Source of the DNA: Acetobacteraceae bacterium AT-5844
GTDB lineage: Bacteria > Pseudomonadota > Alphaproteobacteria > Acetobacterales > Acetobacteraceae
Reading direction: 5' to 3'
NCBI GenBank assembly: GCA_000245075.1
Contig: JH599958.1
Span: 77,173-141,172, forward strand
DNA length: 64,000 nt
Positions 16,993 through 25,771 of the stretch are shown here, in pieces. Position 1 is the first letter of the stretch. Every line of letters begins with the position of its first letter. The notes under the pieces were generated by a model. That model saw only the letters and a list, made by a program, of their open reading frames with translations. It was not told the DNA's origin and ran no database searches. Both the position numbers and the translations under genes were made by a program.

Positions 16993-17808
16993 ATGGACGC
17001 CGCCGCTCAGGACAGCATGCCGAATTCCGCGACGGCGCCTGCCCGTGCCCTGCCTACCGGTCAGATTCTGCACTGGCTGAGTATCGCTGCCGTCCACATT
17101 CTCCTTGTTCTGGTCTGGCAGTTTGGCGTGCGCTTCACCGGTGTGTCGCCACTGGTACTGCCCGCGCCGACCGATATTCTCGCCACGCTCTCCGGCCCGC
17201 ATTACGCCTGGGCGTATAACAGCTGGGTCACGGCCATCGAGATCCTGGGCGGCTACCTGCTCTCGGTCGTCGGCGGTGTCGTGCTGGCCATGATCTTTTC
17301 CTGGTCTCGCCTGCTGATGCTGGGCGTGTTCCCCCTGCTGGTCACGCTGAACATGATCCCCAAGGTGGCGCTCGGTCCGGTGGTGATCGTCTGGTTCAGC
17401 TATGGCATCGGCACCAACATGCTGATCGTCTTCAGCCTGTGCTTCTTCCCGATCCTGCTGACCACGCTTCGTGGAATGCGGGAAGTGGAGCCGGATCTTC
17501 TCGACCTCGTGCGGTCCCTGAAAGGCTCCCGCTGGGCGATGTTCCGTACCATCCAGCTCCCCGGCTCCCTGCCTTACATTTTTTCCGGCATGAAGGTCGC
17601 CGCCATCCTCGCCGTGGCCGGCGCGGTGGTGGGTGAGTTCATCGCCTCCGAACACGGCCTCGCCTATTTGATGATCCAGGTACAGGCCTCGCTCGATACG
17701 CCCGCCATGTTCATGGCGGTGCTGCTGCTCACTCTCATCGGTATCGCGCTCTATCTGGCGGTGCTGCTGCTGGAGCGGCTCTTCGTCCCCAAGGATGCAA
17801 GGAAGTGA
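16993..17808 (+). CDS. ABC transporter permease (NitT/TauT-SsuC type)
   Basis: 271-residue inner-membrane permease with about six hydrophobic segments. It has the BPD_transp_1 fold: an N-terminal helix at [19 protein letters not shown], the block [18 protein letters not shown] that is typical of nitrate/sulfonate/thiamine-precursor permeases, and an EAA-like coupling loop near [22 protein letters not shown] (about residues 175-195). Its partners are the ATPase at 20785 and most likely the NMT1-like receptor at 15100. GTGA overlap with the next gene couples it to the epimerase-like protein. Confidence 0.92.
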   Translation: MDAAAQDSMPNSATAPARALPTGQILHWLSIAAVHILLVLVWQFGVRFTGVSPLVLPAPTDILATLSGPHYAWAYNSWVTAIEILGGYLLSVVGGVVLAMIFSWSRLLMLGVFPLLVTLNMIPKVALGPVVIVWFSYGIGTNMLIVFSLCFFPILLTTLRGMREVEPDLLDLVRSLKGSRWAMFRTIQLPGSLPYIFSGMKVAAILAVAGAVVGEFIASEHGLAYLMIQVQASLDTPAMFMAVLLLTLIGIALYLAVLLLERLFVPKDARK

Positions 17809-18863
17809 CCATGAAGGGTCCCACCGACTGGCTGGATGCCGCCAACCTGCCGTCCGGCTTTGCGGATGCCGAGGCGCTGGACCAATTCCTCGCGACGCCC
17901 AGCCACGCATTGGCGGCGGACCTCGCGGCCCTCTCCGGTGACATCATGGTGCTGGGTGTCGGCGGTAAGATGGGCCCGACCCTCGCCCGGCTTGCCCGCA
18001 ACGCCGCTCCCGACAAGCGTGTCTTTGGTGTTGCCCGCTTCAGCGAAGCCGGCCTGCGCGACAATCTGGAACGCCACGGCGTCGAGACCATAGCCTGCGA
18101 CCTGCTGGACCGCGATGCCATCGCTGGCCTGCCCCGCGCTTCCAATATCATTCTGATGGCGGGCCGCAAGTTCGGCGCACAGGGCGACCAGCCGCAGACC
18201 TGGGCGATGAATGTCCACGCGCCTTCGATGGTGGCTGAAGCCTTCCGGGACTCCCGGATCGTCACCTTCTCCACCGGCTGCGTCTATCCCTTTGTCCCCG
18301 TCTCCGGCCAGGGCTCGACGGAAGACAGCGTTCTTGCCCCGCCGGGCGAATATGCCAATTCCTGCATCGGTCGCGAGAGGCTGATGTCCTATTTCTCGGA
18401 GCGCTACCGGACTCCCGGCCGGCTGTTCCGGCTGAACTACGCGATCGATCTTCGCTACGGTGTGCTGTTCGATGTCGCACGCGCCGTGCGGGATGGCGAC
18501 CCGGTCGATGTCACCATGGGCCATGTCAACGTGATCTGGCAGGGCGATGCCAATGCCCAGGCGCTGCGTTCCCTTCGTTGGGCGACGACGCCCACGACCC
18601 CGCTGAACATCACCGGTCCTGAGACCATTTCCGTCCGCTGGCTCGCCCAGTGCTTCGGCGAGCGGCTGGGCCGCGCGCCGATTATCGTGGGTGAGGAAGC
18701 GCCGACCGCCTGGCTGAACAATGCGTCGCAGGCCGCGGGGCTGTTCGGCTATCCGGTGGTGCCGCTGGCCCGCATGATCGACTGGGTCGCCGACTGGGTT
18801 GCGCGCTCCCAGCCGAGCTTCGGGAAGCCGACGCAGTTCCAGGTGCGGGATGGCGCCTATTAG
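17805..18863 (+). CDS. NAD-dependent epimerase/dehydratase-family protein with altered YxxxK motif
   Basis: 352 residues of the extended SDR (epimerase) fold. The nucleotide loop is [18 protein letters not shown] (about residue 47), followed by [12 protein letters not shown] and the STGCVYPF block. The place of the catalytic Tyr-x3-Lys reads Y183-A-N-S-C187, so the lysine is a cysteine. GTG 17805 overlaps the permease stop; ATG 17811 is an alternative start. Between a permease and a DapA-like lyase it is probably part of the breakdown of the imported compound, yet the altered motif means normal dehydrogenase chemistry cannot be assumed. Confidence 0.82.
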   Translation: MTMKGPTDWLDAANLPSGFADAEALDQFLATPSHALAADLAALSGDIMVLGVGGKMGPTLARLARNAAPDKRVFGVARFSEAGLRDNLERHGVETIACDLLDRDAIAGLPRASNIILMAGRKFGAQGDQPQTWAMNVHAPSMVAEAFRDSRIVTFSTGCVYPFVPVSGQGSTEDSVLAPPGEYANSCIGRERLMSYFSERYRTPGRLFRLNYAIDLRYGVLFDVARAVRDGDPVDVTMGHVNVIWQGDANAQALRSLRWATTPTTPLNITGPETISVRWLAQCFGERLGRAPIIVGEEAPTAWLNNASQAAGLFGYPVVPLARMIDWVADWVARSQPSFGKPTQFQVRDGAY

Positions 18864-19689
18864 CGGCATTGCCACGCGCGGGCTGAGCCAGGAGGACCTC
18901 CCGGCGGCGCTGCTTCTCTCGGCGGAAGCCGGGTGGAATCAGGCCGCCGAGGATTGGGCCCTGTTCCTGGAACATGGCCGGTTGCTGGGCGTCCCCTCCA
19001 CGACTGGGCTGACCGCCAGCGCCGCCATCCTGCCTTACGACGGCTTCGCCTGGATCAGCATGGTACTGGTGACGGGGGCGGCGCGTGGCCAGGGCCTCGG
19101 CACCGGATTGCTGCGGCAGGCCATGGGCGCCGTGGCGGATGCCGGGCAGATACCTGTTCTGGATGCGACGCCCAGCGGCGAGCGGATTTATCGCCCGCTT
19201 GGCTTCCGGCCTGTCTTTCCGCTGACGCGCTGGCGGGGGCAGGCAACAGGCCAGGCGGTGTTGCCCCCTGCCCTGCGCCCGGTGGAGGCGGAGGACCTGC
19301 CATCCGTCACGGCGCTGGATGCCGCCGCCTTTGGCGCGGCCCGCCCGGGCATCCTGGCGCATCTGTGGCGGCGTGCCCCGCGGGCGGCATTGATACTGGA
19401 AAACGGCCAGGGTTTCGTGCTGGCACGCCCGGGGCGGGAGGCCATGCAAATCGGCCCACTGGTCGCGCCCGACGAAGCGAGTGCCGCCACATTGCTGCAG
19501 GCCGCGCTGGGCCGCCTGACGGGCACGGTGCTGCTGGACATGCCCGATGCCTGGGCCGGGCTCGCCGCGCTGCTGGAGGCCGAAGGCTTCCGCCGCGAGC
19601 GCCCCTTCCTGCGTATGGCGCTGCAACGAACAGCGGCTTTTGGCGATCCGGCACGGCTCTACGCCGTCGCCGGGCCGGAACTGGGTTGA
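18850..19689 (+). CDS. GNAT-family N-acetyltransferase, probably tandem GNAT domains
   Basis: 279 residues. The first GNAT domain is clear: acetyl-CoA loop [22 protein letters not shown] (about residues 78-99) and [10 protein letters not shown]. The second half (from [23 protein letters not shown]) restarts the GNAT N-terminal pattern and ends with [15 protein letters not shown], so it is a double-domain protein in which only the first half keeps the R/QxxGxG/A loop. It overlaps the previous gene by 14 bases. It may acylate an amine in the pathway or detoxify an intermediate; substrate unknown. Confidence 0.83.
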   Translation: MAPISGIATRGLSQEDLPAALLLSAEAGWNQAAEDWALFLEHGRLLGVPSTTGLTASAAILPYDGFAWISMVLVTGAARGQGLGTGLLRQAMGAVADAGQIPVLDATPSGERIYRPLGFRPVFPLTRWRGQATGQAVLPPALRPVEAEDLPSVTALDAAAFGAARPGILAHLWRRAPRAALILENGQGFVLARPGREAMQIGPLVAPDEASAATLLQAALGRLTGTVLLDMPDAWAGLAALLEAEGFRRERPFLRMALQRTAAFGDPARLYAVAGPELG

Positions 19690-19726
19690 TCGGCGGCCGC
19701 GCGCCGCCAGAAGGAGAGATGGCTCC

Positions 19727-20788
19727 ATGGGACTGCACCGCTCTGCCTTGCCGGAGGCTGTCCGCCGGCTCATCGCCGATGGCACTGCCATTCCGGCGCA
19801 TCCCCTGGCGCTGGATGCCAGCCGCAAGCTGGACCGCCGCCGCCAGCGTGGGCTGACGCGGTACTATGTGGATTCCGGCGTTGGCGGCCTTGCCGTTGGC
19901 GTGCATACGACGCAGTTCGAAATCCGTGATGTCGGCCTTTACGAACCCGTGCTGGCCGGCGCGATGGAAGATGCCCGTGCCTGGACCGACCGTCCCCTGG
20001 CCATGGTCGCCGGTGTCTGCGGCGGCACCGAGCAGGCGCTGCGGGAGGCGAAGCTCGCCGTCTCGCTCGGCTATCATGCCGGCCTGCTGAGTCTCTCGGC
20101 CCTGCGCGGCGCTTCCCTGCCCGAGATCATCACGCATTGCCGGCGCGTGGCGGAGGAAGTTCCGCTGGTCGGCTTTTATCTTCAGCCAGCCGTGGGTGGC
20201 ATGAATCTCGATGCCGCTTTCTGGGAGGCCTTCTGCGCCATCGACAACGTCATCGCCGTGAAGGCCGCGCCCTTCAGCCGCTATCGCACGCTAGATGTGG
20301 TGCAGGGGCTGGTGGCGGCGCGCGCGGAGGATCGCGTTACCCTCTACACGGGTAATGACGACCATATCGTGCTGGACCTGCTGACGCCTTTCTCCGCCAT
20401 GCGAGACGGCGCGGAGGTGACGGTGCGGTTCCGGGGTGGCCTGCTCGGGCATTGGTCCGTATGGACGCAGCAGGCGGTGAAGCTGCTGGCGCGCCTCAAG
20501 GAAGCCGCGGCGGGCGACGCCATTCCCGCCGGATTGCTCGCGCTGGATTCACGCGTCACGGATTGCAACGCGGCCTTCTTCGACGTTGCGAACGACTTCC
20601 ATGGCTGCATCGCTGGCTGCCACGAGGTGCTGCGCCGCCAGGGCCTGCTGGAAGGCATCTGGTGTCTCAACCCGAAGGAAGGGCTGAGCCCAGGCCAGGC
20701 CGAGCTGATCGACCGCGTCGCGCGCGAACATGCCGATCTCTCCGACGATGCCTTCGTCGCCGCCAATCGCGAGCGTTGGCTGTCATGA
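19727..20788 (+). CDS. DapA/NAL-family Schiff-base lyase
   Basis: 353-residue TIM-barrel protein of the dihydrodipicolinate synthase/N-acetylneuraminate lyase family, longer than DapA (about 290) by N- and C-terminal additions. The GVGGLAVGVHTTQ segment (residues 51-63) replaces the usual GTTGE block. Y151 in VGFYLQPAVGG and K179 in NVIAVKAAPF are the expected catalytic Tyr and Schiff-base Lys. An AAGGAGAGA ribosome site supports the start. It probably cleaves or makes a C-C bond in a 2-oxo acid derived from the imported compound. It is ATGA-coupled to the ATPase. The substrate is not known. Confidence 0.88.
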   Translation: MGLHRSALPEAVRRLIADGTAIPAHPLALDASRKLDRRRQRGLTRYYVDSGVGGLAVGVHTTQFEIRDVGLYEPVLAGAMEDARAWTDRPLAMVAGVCGGTEQALREAKLAVSLGYHAGLLSLSALRGASLPEIITHCRRVAEEVPLVGFYLQPAVGGMNLDAAFWEAFCAIDNVIAVKAAPFSRYRTLDVVQGLVAARAEDRVTLYTGNDDHIVLDLLTPFSAMRDGAEVTVRFRGGLLGHWSVWTQQAVKLLARLKEAAAGDAIPAGLLALDSRVTDCNAAFFDVANDFHGCIAGCHEVLRRQGLLEGIWCLNPKEGLSPGQAELIDRVAREHADLSDDAFVAANRERWLS

Positions 20789-21570
20789 GCGCGGCCCTGG
20801 CACAGGAAGCCGAGCCGCTCATCCGGCTGCGGAATGTCAGCAAGACCTATCGCAGCGGGGGCCGCGCCTTCACCGCCGTTTCCAACGTCACGATGGACGT
20901 GCGCGATGGCGATATGGTGGCGCTCGTCGGCCCCTCGGGCTGCGGCAAGACCACGGTGCTGAAGATCCTCGCCGGGCTGCATGAAGCCGATGGCGGCACT
21001 GTTCAGATCGGCAGTCAGGCCAGCGCCTTCACGCCGGGGCGCGATGTGGGCATGGTCTTCCAGCAGGCGTTGCTGCTGAAATGGCGCACCATCCTGCACA
21101 ACGTCATGCTGCCCGCCGATATTCTTGGCCTGCCGCGCAAGGCCGCGGAGGCGCGCGCGCGCGACCTGCTGGCGATGGTGGGACTAAAAGGCTTCGAGGA
21201 TAAATATCCTTACGAACTCTCGGGCGGTATGCAACAGCGGGCAGCCATTGCCCGCGCGCTGTTGCATGACCCTAAGCTGATCCTGATGGATGAGCCCTTT
21301 GGCGCGCTGGATGCGCTGACGCGGGAGCGCATGAATCTGGAAATGCGCCGGATCTGGCGGGAAAGCGGCAAGACGATTCTCTTCGTCACGCACTCCATCC
21401 AGGAAGCCGTCTTCCTCGGCGAGCGCTGCGCCGTGCTGACAGCAGGGCCCGCGCGCATGGCGGAGTATTTCGATATCGACCTGCCCGCCGATCGCGGGCT
21501 GGACATCAAGACCAGTGACGAATTCGGCCGGTATGTCCGGCGGATCTATGGCCTTCTCGGCTTCGCCTGA
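20785..21570 (+). CDS. ABC transporter ATPase (NitT/TauT-SsuB type)
   Basis: 261 residues. Walker A GPSGCGKTT, Q-loop VGMVFQQALLLKWRT, signature ELSGGMQQRAAIARAL, Walker B LILMDEPFGALDALTRE and switch His in LFVTHSIQEAVFL. This pattern is typical of SsuB/TauB/NrtD ATPases. It powers the permease at 16993. The odd arrangement, with three enzyme genes between permease and ATPase, shows that transport and metabolism are one unit. ATG overlaps the DapA-like stop. Confidence 0.95.
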   Translation: MSAALAQEAEPLIRLRNVSKTYRSGGRAFTAVSNVTMDVRDGDMVALVGPSGCGKTTVLKILAGLHEADGGTVQIGSQASAFTPGRDVGMVFQQALLLKWRTILHNVMLPADILGLPRKAAEARARDLLAMVGLKGFEDKYPYELSGGMQQRAAIARALLHDPKLILMDEPFGALDALTRERMNLEMRRIWRESGKTILFVTHSIQEAVFLGERCAVLTAGPARMAEYFDIDLPADRGLDIKTSDEFGRYVRRIYGLLGFA

Positions 21571-21588
21571 GACAGAGGGGTTCAGCCC

Positions 21589-23175
21589 ATGATGCAGCGG
21601 CGTTCATTTCTGGCGGCCACGGGTGGTGTGGCGATGGCGGCCCTCGCACGGCCTGCCGTGGCGGCACCGGCTCAGGTGCTCAAATTCATCCCGCAGGCCG
21701 ATCTCGCGCTGCTAGACCCGATCCAGACCACGGCGGCGGTAACGCGCAACCACGCGCTGATGGTGTTCGACACGCTTTACGGCGTGGACGATGCCCTCAC
21801 CCCTCAGCCGCAGATGGTCGAGGGTCATCGCGTCGAGGAAGACGGAAAGCGTTGGATTCTGACGCTGCGTGAAGGCCTGCGCTTTCACGACGGCACGCCT
21901 GTGCTGGCGCGCGATGCGGTGGCCAGCATCCGGCGCTGGGGCAGCCGCGATTCCTACGGCCAGTCGCTGATGGCCGAGGTCGACGAACTCTCCGCGTCGG
22001 ACGACCGCACTATCCAGTTCCGGCTGAAGCGCCCCTGGCGCCTGCTGCCAAATGCCCTGGCCAAGCCTGGGCCGAATATCTGCGCCATCATGCCGGAACG
22101 CCTGGCCAGCACGCCGGCGACGGTGCAGGTGACGGAGATGGTCGGCAGCGGTCCCTTCCGCTTCCTTGCCAATGAGCGCGTCTCCGGCGCGCATGTGGCC
22201 TATGAGCGCTTCGACGGCTACGTCTCGCGCGCGGGTGGCACCACCAGTTTCCAGGCCGGTCCCAAGCGCGCGACGCTGGACCGGGTGGAATGGCACACCA
22301 TCCCCGACCCCTCCACCGCTGCCGCCGCCATGCAGTCCGGCGAAATGGACTGGTGGGAGCAGGCATCCTTCGACCTGTTGCCACTGATGCGCAGGGGCCG
22401 CGAGCTGGTGATCGAAGCCTCGGACGCCTTCGGCACGCAGTGCATCCTGCGCTTCAACACGCTGACCTCGCCTTTCGACCGACCCGAGATGCGCCGCGCA
22501 ATCCTCGGCGCGCTCAACCAGGCCGATGTCATGACCGCCGTCGCGGGCGACGACAAGGCGATGTGGCGTGATGGCGTGGGCTTCTTCGCGCCCGGCTCCA
22601 CCATGGCCAATGACGCAGGCATGGCCGTGCTGAAGGGCCCGCGTGACATCGCCGCCGCCCGCCGCGCGCTCACCGCCGCCGGCTATGCCGGAGAGCGCAT
22701 CGTCATGCCGGCGCCGACCGACTTCCCCACCATCAACGCGATGAGCGAGGTCACGGCGGATATGTTCCGCCAGCTGGGCATCAATCTGGACTACCAGCCC
22801 ATGGATTGGGGCTCGATGATCCAGCGCCTGGCTTCCCGGCAGCCGGTCGAGCAAGGCGGGTGGAGCGCTTTCTGCATCTGGGTGCCCGGCATCACGGCGG
22901 TGGACCCGGCAGCCCATACCTATCTGCGTGGCACCGGCACCAACACCACCTTCGGCTGGCCGTCCTGCCCGGGCGTCGAGCGCCTGCGCAACGCCTGGAT
23001 CGACGCGTCCGATACTGCCGGGCAGCAGCGCCTGGCACGAGAGCTTCAGGAAACGGCCTTCCAGGAGCTGCCCTATCTGCCGCTCGGCACTTTCTACCAG
23101 CAGACAGTCTACCATCGCCGTGTGCGAGGCGTGCTGAAAGGTCAGCCGCTCTTCTACAACGTCTCGAAAGCCTGA
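21589..23175 (+). CDS. Family 5 (DppA/OppA-like) extracellular solute-binding protein
   Basis: 528 residues, signal peptide MMQRRSFLAATGGVAMAAL ending near AVAA. Family-5 features: LKFIPQADLALLDPIQTTAAVTRNHALMVFDTLYG, GLRFHDGTPVLARDAVASI, VGSGPFRF, and a long C-terminal lobe. Such proteins normally serve Dpp/Opp permease pairs, but none is present; the only permease nearby is of the NitT/TauT kind. It starts 18 bases after the ATPase and is followed by a strong terminator hairpin, so it is the last gene of the operon. It may use a permease elsewhere, or be an unusual second receptor for this system. Confidence 0.92.
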   Translation: MMQRRSFLAATGGVAMAALARPAVAAPAQVLKFIPQADLALLDPIQTTAAVTRNHALMVFDTLYGVDDALTPQPQMVEGHRVEEDGKRWILTLREGLRFHDGTPVLARDAVASIRRWGSRDSYGQSLMAEVDELSASDDRTIQFRLKRPWRLLPNALAKPGPNICAIMPERLASTPATVQVTEMVGSGPFRFLANERVSGAHVAYERFDGYVSRAGGTTSFQAGPKRATLDRVEWHTIPDPSTAAAAMQSGEMDWWEQASFDLLPLMRRGRELVIEASDAFGTQCILRFNTLTSPFDRPEMRRAILGALNQADVMTAVAGDDKAMWRDGVGFFAPGSTMANDAGMAVLKGPRDIAAARRALTAAGYAGERIVMPAPTDFPTINAMSEVTADMFRQLGINLDYQPMDWGSMIQRLASRQPVEQGGWSAFCIWVPGITAVDPAAHTYLRGTGTNTTFGWPSCPGVERLRNAWIDASDTAGQQRLARELQETAFQELPYLPLGTFYQQTVYHRRVRGVLKGQPLFYNVSKA

Positions 23176-23179
23176 GGCA

Positions 23180-23204
23180 AACCTCCCGCCCCTGGCGGGA
23201 GGTT
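23180..23204. terminator. Strong bidirectional hairpin between convergent genes
   Basis: Perfect 11-base-pair stem: AACCTCCCGCC and GGCGGGAGGTT around a CCT loop, five bases after the family-5 receptor stop. It lies between the convergent genes ending at 23175 and 23215. There is no long T tract, but position and strength indicate a transcription end for both strands. Confidence 0.8.
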
Positions 23205-23214
23205 CCACCACACG

Positions 23215-24177
23215 TTATTCCGGCTGAATGCCCGCGAGCTGCGCGATGCGTCCATTCCGCTCATATTCGGCGGTGATGAAGCGCATGAACGCCGCCCGGT
23301 CCTCCGCCAGCGGCTCGGCGCCCTGCTCCACGATCCGCGCGCGGATGTCGGCGTCGCGGGACAACTCCTGCACAGCGGCATTCAGCCGATCGGCCTCGGC
23401 TTCGGGAAAACCCTTTGGCGCCCACAGCGCATACCACAGCGTGAAGTCCAGGCCCGGCATGCCCTGCTCGGCGAGTGTCGGGACCTGCGGCGCGCGCGGG
23501 GAGCGTTCCGGTCCCATGATGGCGAAGGCCCGCAACTGCCCGGCTTCCACCTGCGGCAAGGCCGAGCCGAGCGGCGCCACCATGAGCGCCGCATTGCCGG
23601 AGACCACATCGGTCAGGGCCGGCGCCGTGCCCCGATAGGTGACCACCAGGGATTCCACCTTGGCCTCGCGCTTGAAGCTCTCGGTGGCCAAATGGCCCAT
23701 AGAGCCCAGCGCGGAATTGGCAAAGCTGAACTTCTCCGGCTGGGCCTTCATCGCTGCGATCAGCGCCGAGACGCCGCCCTCCGGAGTCAGGCGGGGGTTC
23801 CCGACCAGCACCATGGGCGCCGTCGCCAGCCTTGCGATCGGCGTGAAGTCGGCGATCGGGTCATAAGGCACGCTGCGCATGACCCGGCGCGCCATGAGGT
23901 GGATGTCGGCATTGACGAGCAAGGTCTGCCCATCGGGCGCGGACCGTGCGACCTCGGCGGCGCCGAGGGTATTGCTCGCACCGGACTTGTTCTCGACAAC
24001 CCAGGTCTGCTGGAGCATCTCGCCCAGCCGGGTGGCATAGAGCCGCCCGATGACATCTATGGCGCCACCCGGTGCGGCGGGAACAACGAGGCGCACCGTG
24101 CGGCGCTGAGCGCGCGCGATGCCGGGAAGGCTGAGGAACAGCGCCGCGGCGCCGAAAGCTCGACGGTGAAGCAGCAT
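23215..24177 (-). CDS. Bug-type tripartite tricarboxylate receptor
   Basis: 320 residues; signal MLLHRRAFGAAALFLSLPG ending near IARAQ. Motifs: VRLVVPAAPGGAIDVIGR, WVVENKSGASNTLGAAEVA, SAPDGQTLLVN, VVTYRGTAPALTDVVSG, RAPQVPTLAEQGMPGLDF and WYALWAPKGFPEAEAD. It follows the class II aldolase gene (24199-24918) on the same strand with a 21-base gap, so the two are probably one transcript, and it may import the substrate of that aldolase or the aromatic acid handled by the adjacent mob genes. Confidence 0.93.
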   Translation of the reverse strand: MLLHRRAFGAAALFLSLPGIARAQRRTVRLVVPAAPGGAIDVIGRLYATRLGEMLQQTWVVENKSGASNTLGAAEVARSAPDGQTLLVNADIHLMARRVMRSVPYDPIADFTPIARLATAPMVLVGNPRLTPEGGVSALIAAMKAQPEKFSFANSALGSMGHLATESFKREAKVESLVVTYRGTAPALTDVVSGNAALMVAPLGSALPQVEAGQLRAFAIMGPERSPRAPQVPTLAEQGMPGLDFTLWYALWAPKGFPEAEADRLNAAVQELSRDADIRARIVEQGAEPLAEDRAAFMRFITAEYERNGRIAQLAGIQPE

Positions 24178-24198
24178 GGACGTTTTCCTGTTCTTGTC

Positions 24199-24918
24199 TC
24201 AGATACCTGAGAAGCCGGCGCGCGCCCGCCAATAGGCCCAGGCGCGATCCAGCGGCCTTTCGCCCATCAGCATATCCGAAGTCATCCGCGTCTCGCCCTC
24301 TGTCAGGTAACGCGGCGCGCCCATGGCAAGGGCGCGAGACTGCAGCTCCGCATTATCCTTCATGCGCACGGAGACGAACACGACGGCGGGAAGGGAATGC
24401 GCCGCGCAGGTCGCGCCGTGGTTGCGCAGCAGCACGGATGTCCCGTCCCCCAGGGCTCGCGCCAGGCTATCGGCGCGCGGCACGTCGTCGATCAGCATGT
24501 TGGTGTCGCCGAACTCGTCGCGACTGTCCCACACCGGTACCGGGCCACCGAGGACGGAGGCCATGTGGAAGACCGGCCGGAGCGGCACATCCACCACCGT
24601 GTAGGGCAGCACGGCCGGGCAATGGTGATGGACCGTGGCCTGCACATCCGGCCGCGCGGCGAAGATGCGCGCATGCAGCACGCTTTCGAGATATGGCCGC
24701 AGCCCCTTGGGGTCTACCGGCACGCCTTCGAGCGTGAATTCCAGCAGGTCGTCGCGGCTGACCAGTTCCGGCGAGCGGGAGCGGGAGACGAAGAACCGGT
24801 CGGGGCGCTGGGGGTGACGAACGGCGACATGGCCGAAATCGTCCAGCACTCCCTCATGAGCCAGGATGCGGTTCGCGATCACCAGATCGCCGAGCAGCCC
24901 GTGGAGATCCTGCGTCAT
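24199..24918 (-). CDS. Class II aldolase/adducin-family protein
   Basis: 239 residues of the zinc-dependent class II aldolase (FucA/AraD) fold. Zinc ligands lie in TVHHHCPAVLPY (HxH pair region) and LLRNHGATCAA (third His). An N-terminal DFGHVAVRHP and the phosphate-loop-like segment FFVSRSRSPELVSRDDLLEF are visible. Members are aldolases, epimerases or beta-keto acid decarboxylases. It is co-oriented with the Bug at 23215 and divergent from the MarR gene at 25045, sharing the region with the palindrome at 25013-25033, so it may be controlled by that repressor. Reaction unknown. Confidence 0.86.
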   Translation of the reverse strand: MTQDLHGLLGDLVIANRILAHEGVLDDFGHVAVRHPQRPDRFFVSRSRSPELVSRDDLLEFTLEGVPVDPKGLRPYLESVLHARIFAARPDVQATVHHHCPAVLPYTVVDVPLRPVFHMASVLGGPVPVWDSRDEFGDTNMLIDDVPRADSLARALGDGTSVLLRNHGATCAAHSLPAVVFVSVRMKDNAELQSRALAMGAPRYLTEGETRMTSDMLMGERPLDRAWAYWRARAGFSGI

Positions 24919-25012
24919 ACCGGAGCCCCCGGCCCCGCCGGAAGACGAGCGCGCGGGGCGCTGAACATTTTGCGCTTCATGGACATTCCCTGATTTTATC
25001 GTTTGAAAGAGC

Positions 25013-25033
25013 GTATGCTGATATTCAGCATAC
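25013..25033. promoter_or_regulatory. MarR (MobR-like) operator palindrome
   Basis: Perfect inverted repeat with arms GTATGCTGA and TCAGCATAC and a TAT centre. It lies between the divergent aldolase (start 24918) and MarR genes. The length and symmetry suit a MarR dimer. An operator here would control both directions. Confidence 0.75.
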
Positions 25034-25044
25034 AGTCAATATCC

Positions 25045-25581
25045 ATGCTTCCTTGCCCGGCGCCCCGCCCGCTAAGGGAAGCCGTATCCTCCAGGGCAGC
25101 AGGAACCCGTTCTCCGCCAATGCAACGTCTTTATGCGATGCCGGGCCATCTCATCCGGCGAGCCCAGCAGATTTCCGGAGCCCTCTTTTCCGAGGAGCTC
25201 GGCAGCTACGACCTCACCTCGGTGCAGTTCGCCGCGCTCTACGCCATCCGTGCCCATCCTGGCGTAGATGCCACGCGCCTGTCAGCCCTCATCGCCTTTG
25301 ACCGATCGACCTTGGGCGGCGTGCTGGACAGGCTGGAGGCCAAGGGCTGGATAAGGCGGGAGCAGGTCGTCGGCGACCGTCGCGCCAAGCAACTCCTTCT
25401 CACTGAGGAAGGCGCCAGCCTGCTTGAGAAGGTGGCCGCACCGGTTCAGCGGGTGCAGGAGCGCATTCTCGCCCCCCTCTCCCCTGAAGACCAGGCGACC
25501 TTGATCCGCCTGCTTGCGCAATTGGCAGAGCTGCATAACGAGGTGACTTCCGCCCCTCTGCGCCGCGGAGGCGAAGCCTAA
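25045..25581 (+). CDS. mobR: MarR-family repressor, MobR-like
   Basis: 178 residues from the first ATG after the palindrome; a more usual MarR length results from ATG 25120 (MQRLYAMPGHLI), and neither start has a strong ribosome site. Winged helix: SVQFAALYAIRAHPG, then LSALIAFDRSTLGGVLDRLEAKGWI and the wing REQVVGDRRAKQLLLTEEG. In Comamonas testosteroni the MarR protein MobR represses mobA and is released by 3-hydroxybenzoate. A mobA-like gene follows here in the same direction, so this is its likely counterpart. The symbol rests on context and family. Confidence 0.8.
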   Translation: MLPCPAPRPLREAVSSRAAGTRSPPMQRLYAMPGHLIRRAQQISGALFSEELGSYDLTSVQFAALYAIRAHPGVDATRLSALIAFDRSTLGGVLDRLEAKGWIRREQVVGDRRAKQLLLTEEGASLLEKVAAPVQRVQERILAPLSPEDQATLIRLLAQLAELHNEVTSAPLRRGGEA

Positions 25582-25645
25582 GCGGGAGCTCGGTCATTAC
25601 CCTGCCCGAGGGTGAAGGGCGGCGGCGCATCATCTGCCGATGTGT

Positions 25646-25680
25646 TTGACAGTATACATACTTTCTGTATTCATACTTTC
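25646..25680 (+). promoter_or_regulatory. Probable mobA promoter with direct repeats
   Basis: TTGACA at 25646-25651 and TATTCA at 25668-25673 are spaced 16 bases apart. Overlapping them are two direct copies of CATACTTTC (25657-25665 and 25672-25680). The promoter lies about 90 bases before the mobA start. The repeats could be regulator contacts; this is inference. Confidence 0.55.
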
Positions 25681-25771
25681 GCGCCAGGAGAGCGCGGGAG
25701 GATGAATGCGCCAGAACACCCGGCGCCGCGCGCCGTCCTGCCGCCGTCATGGCCGTCCAGGAGAGATGAGC

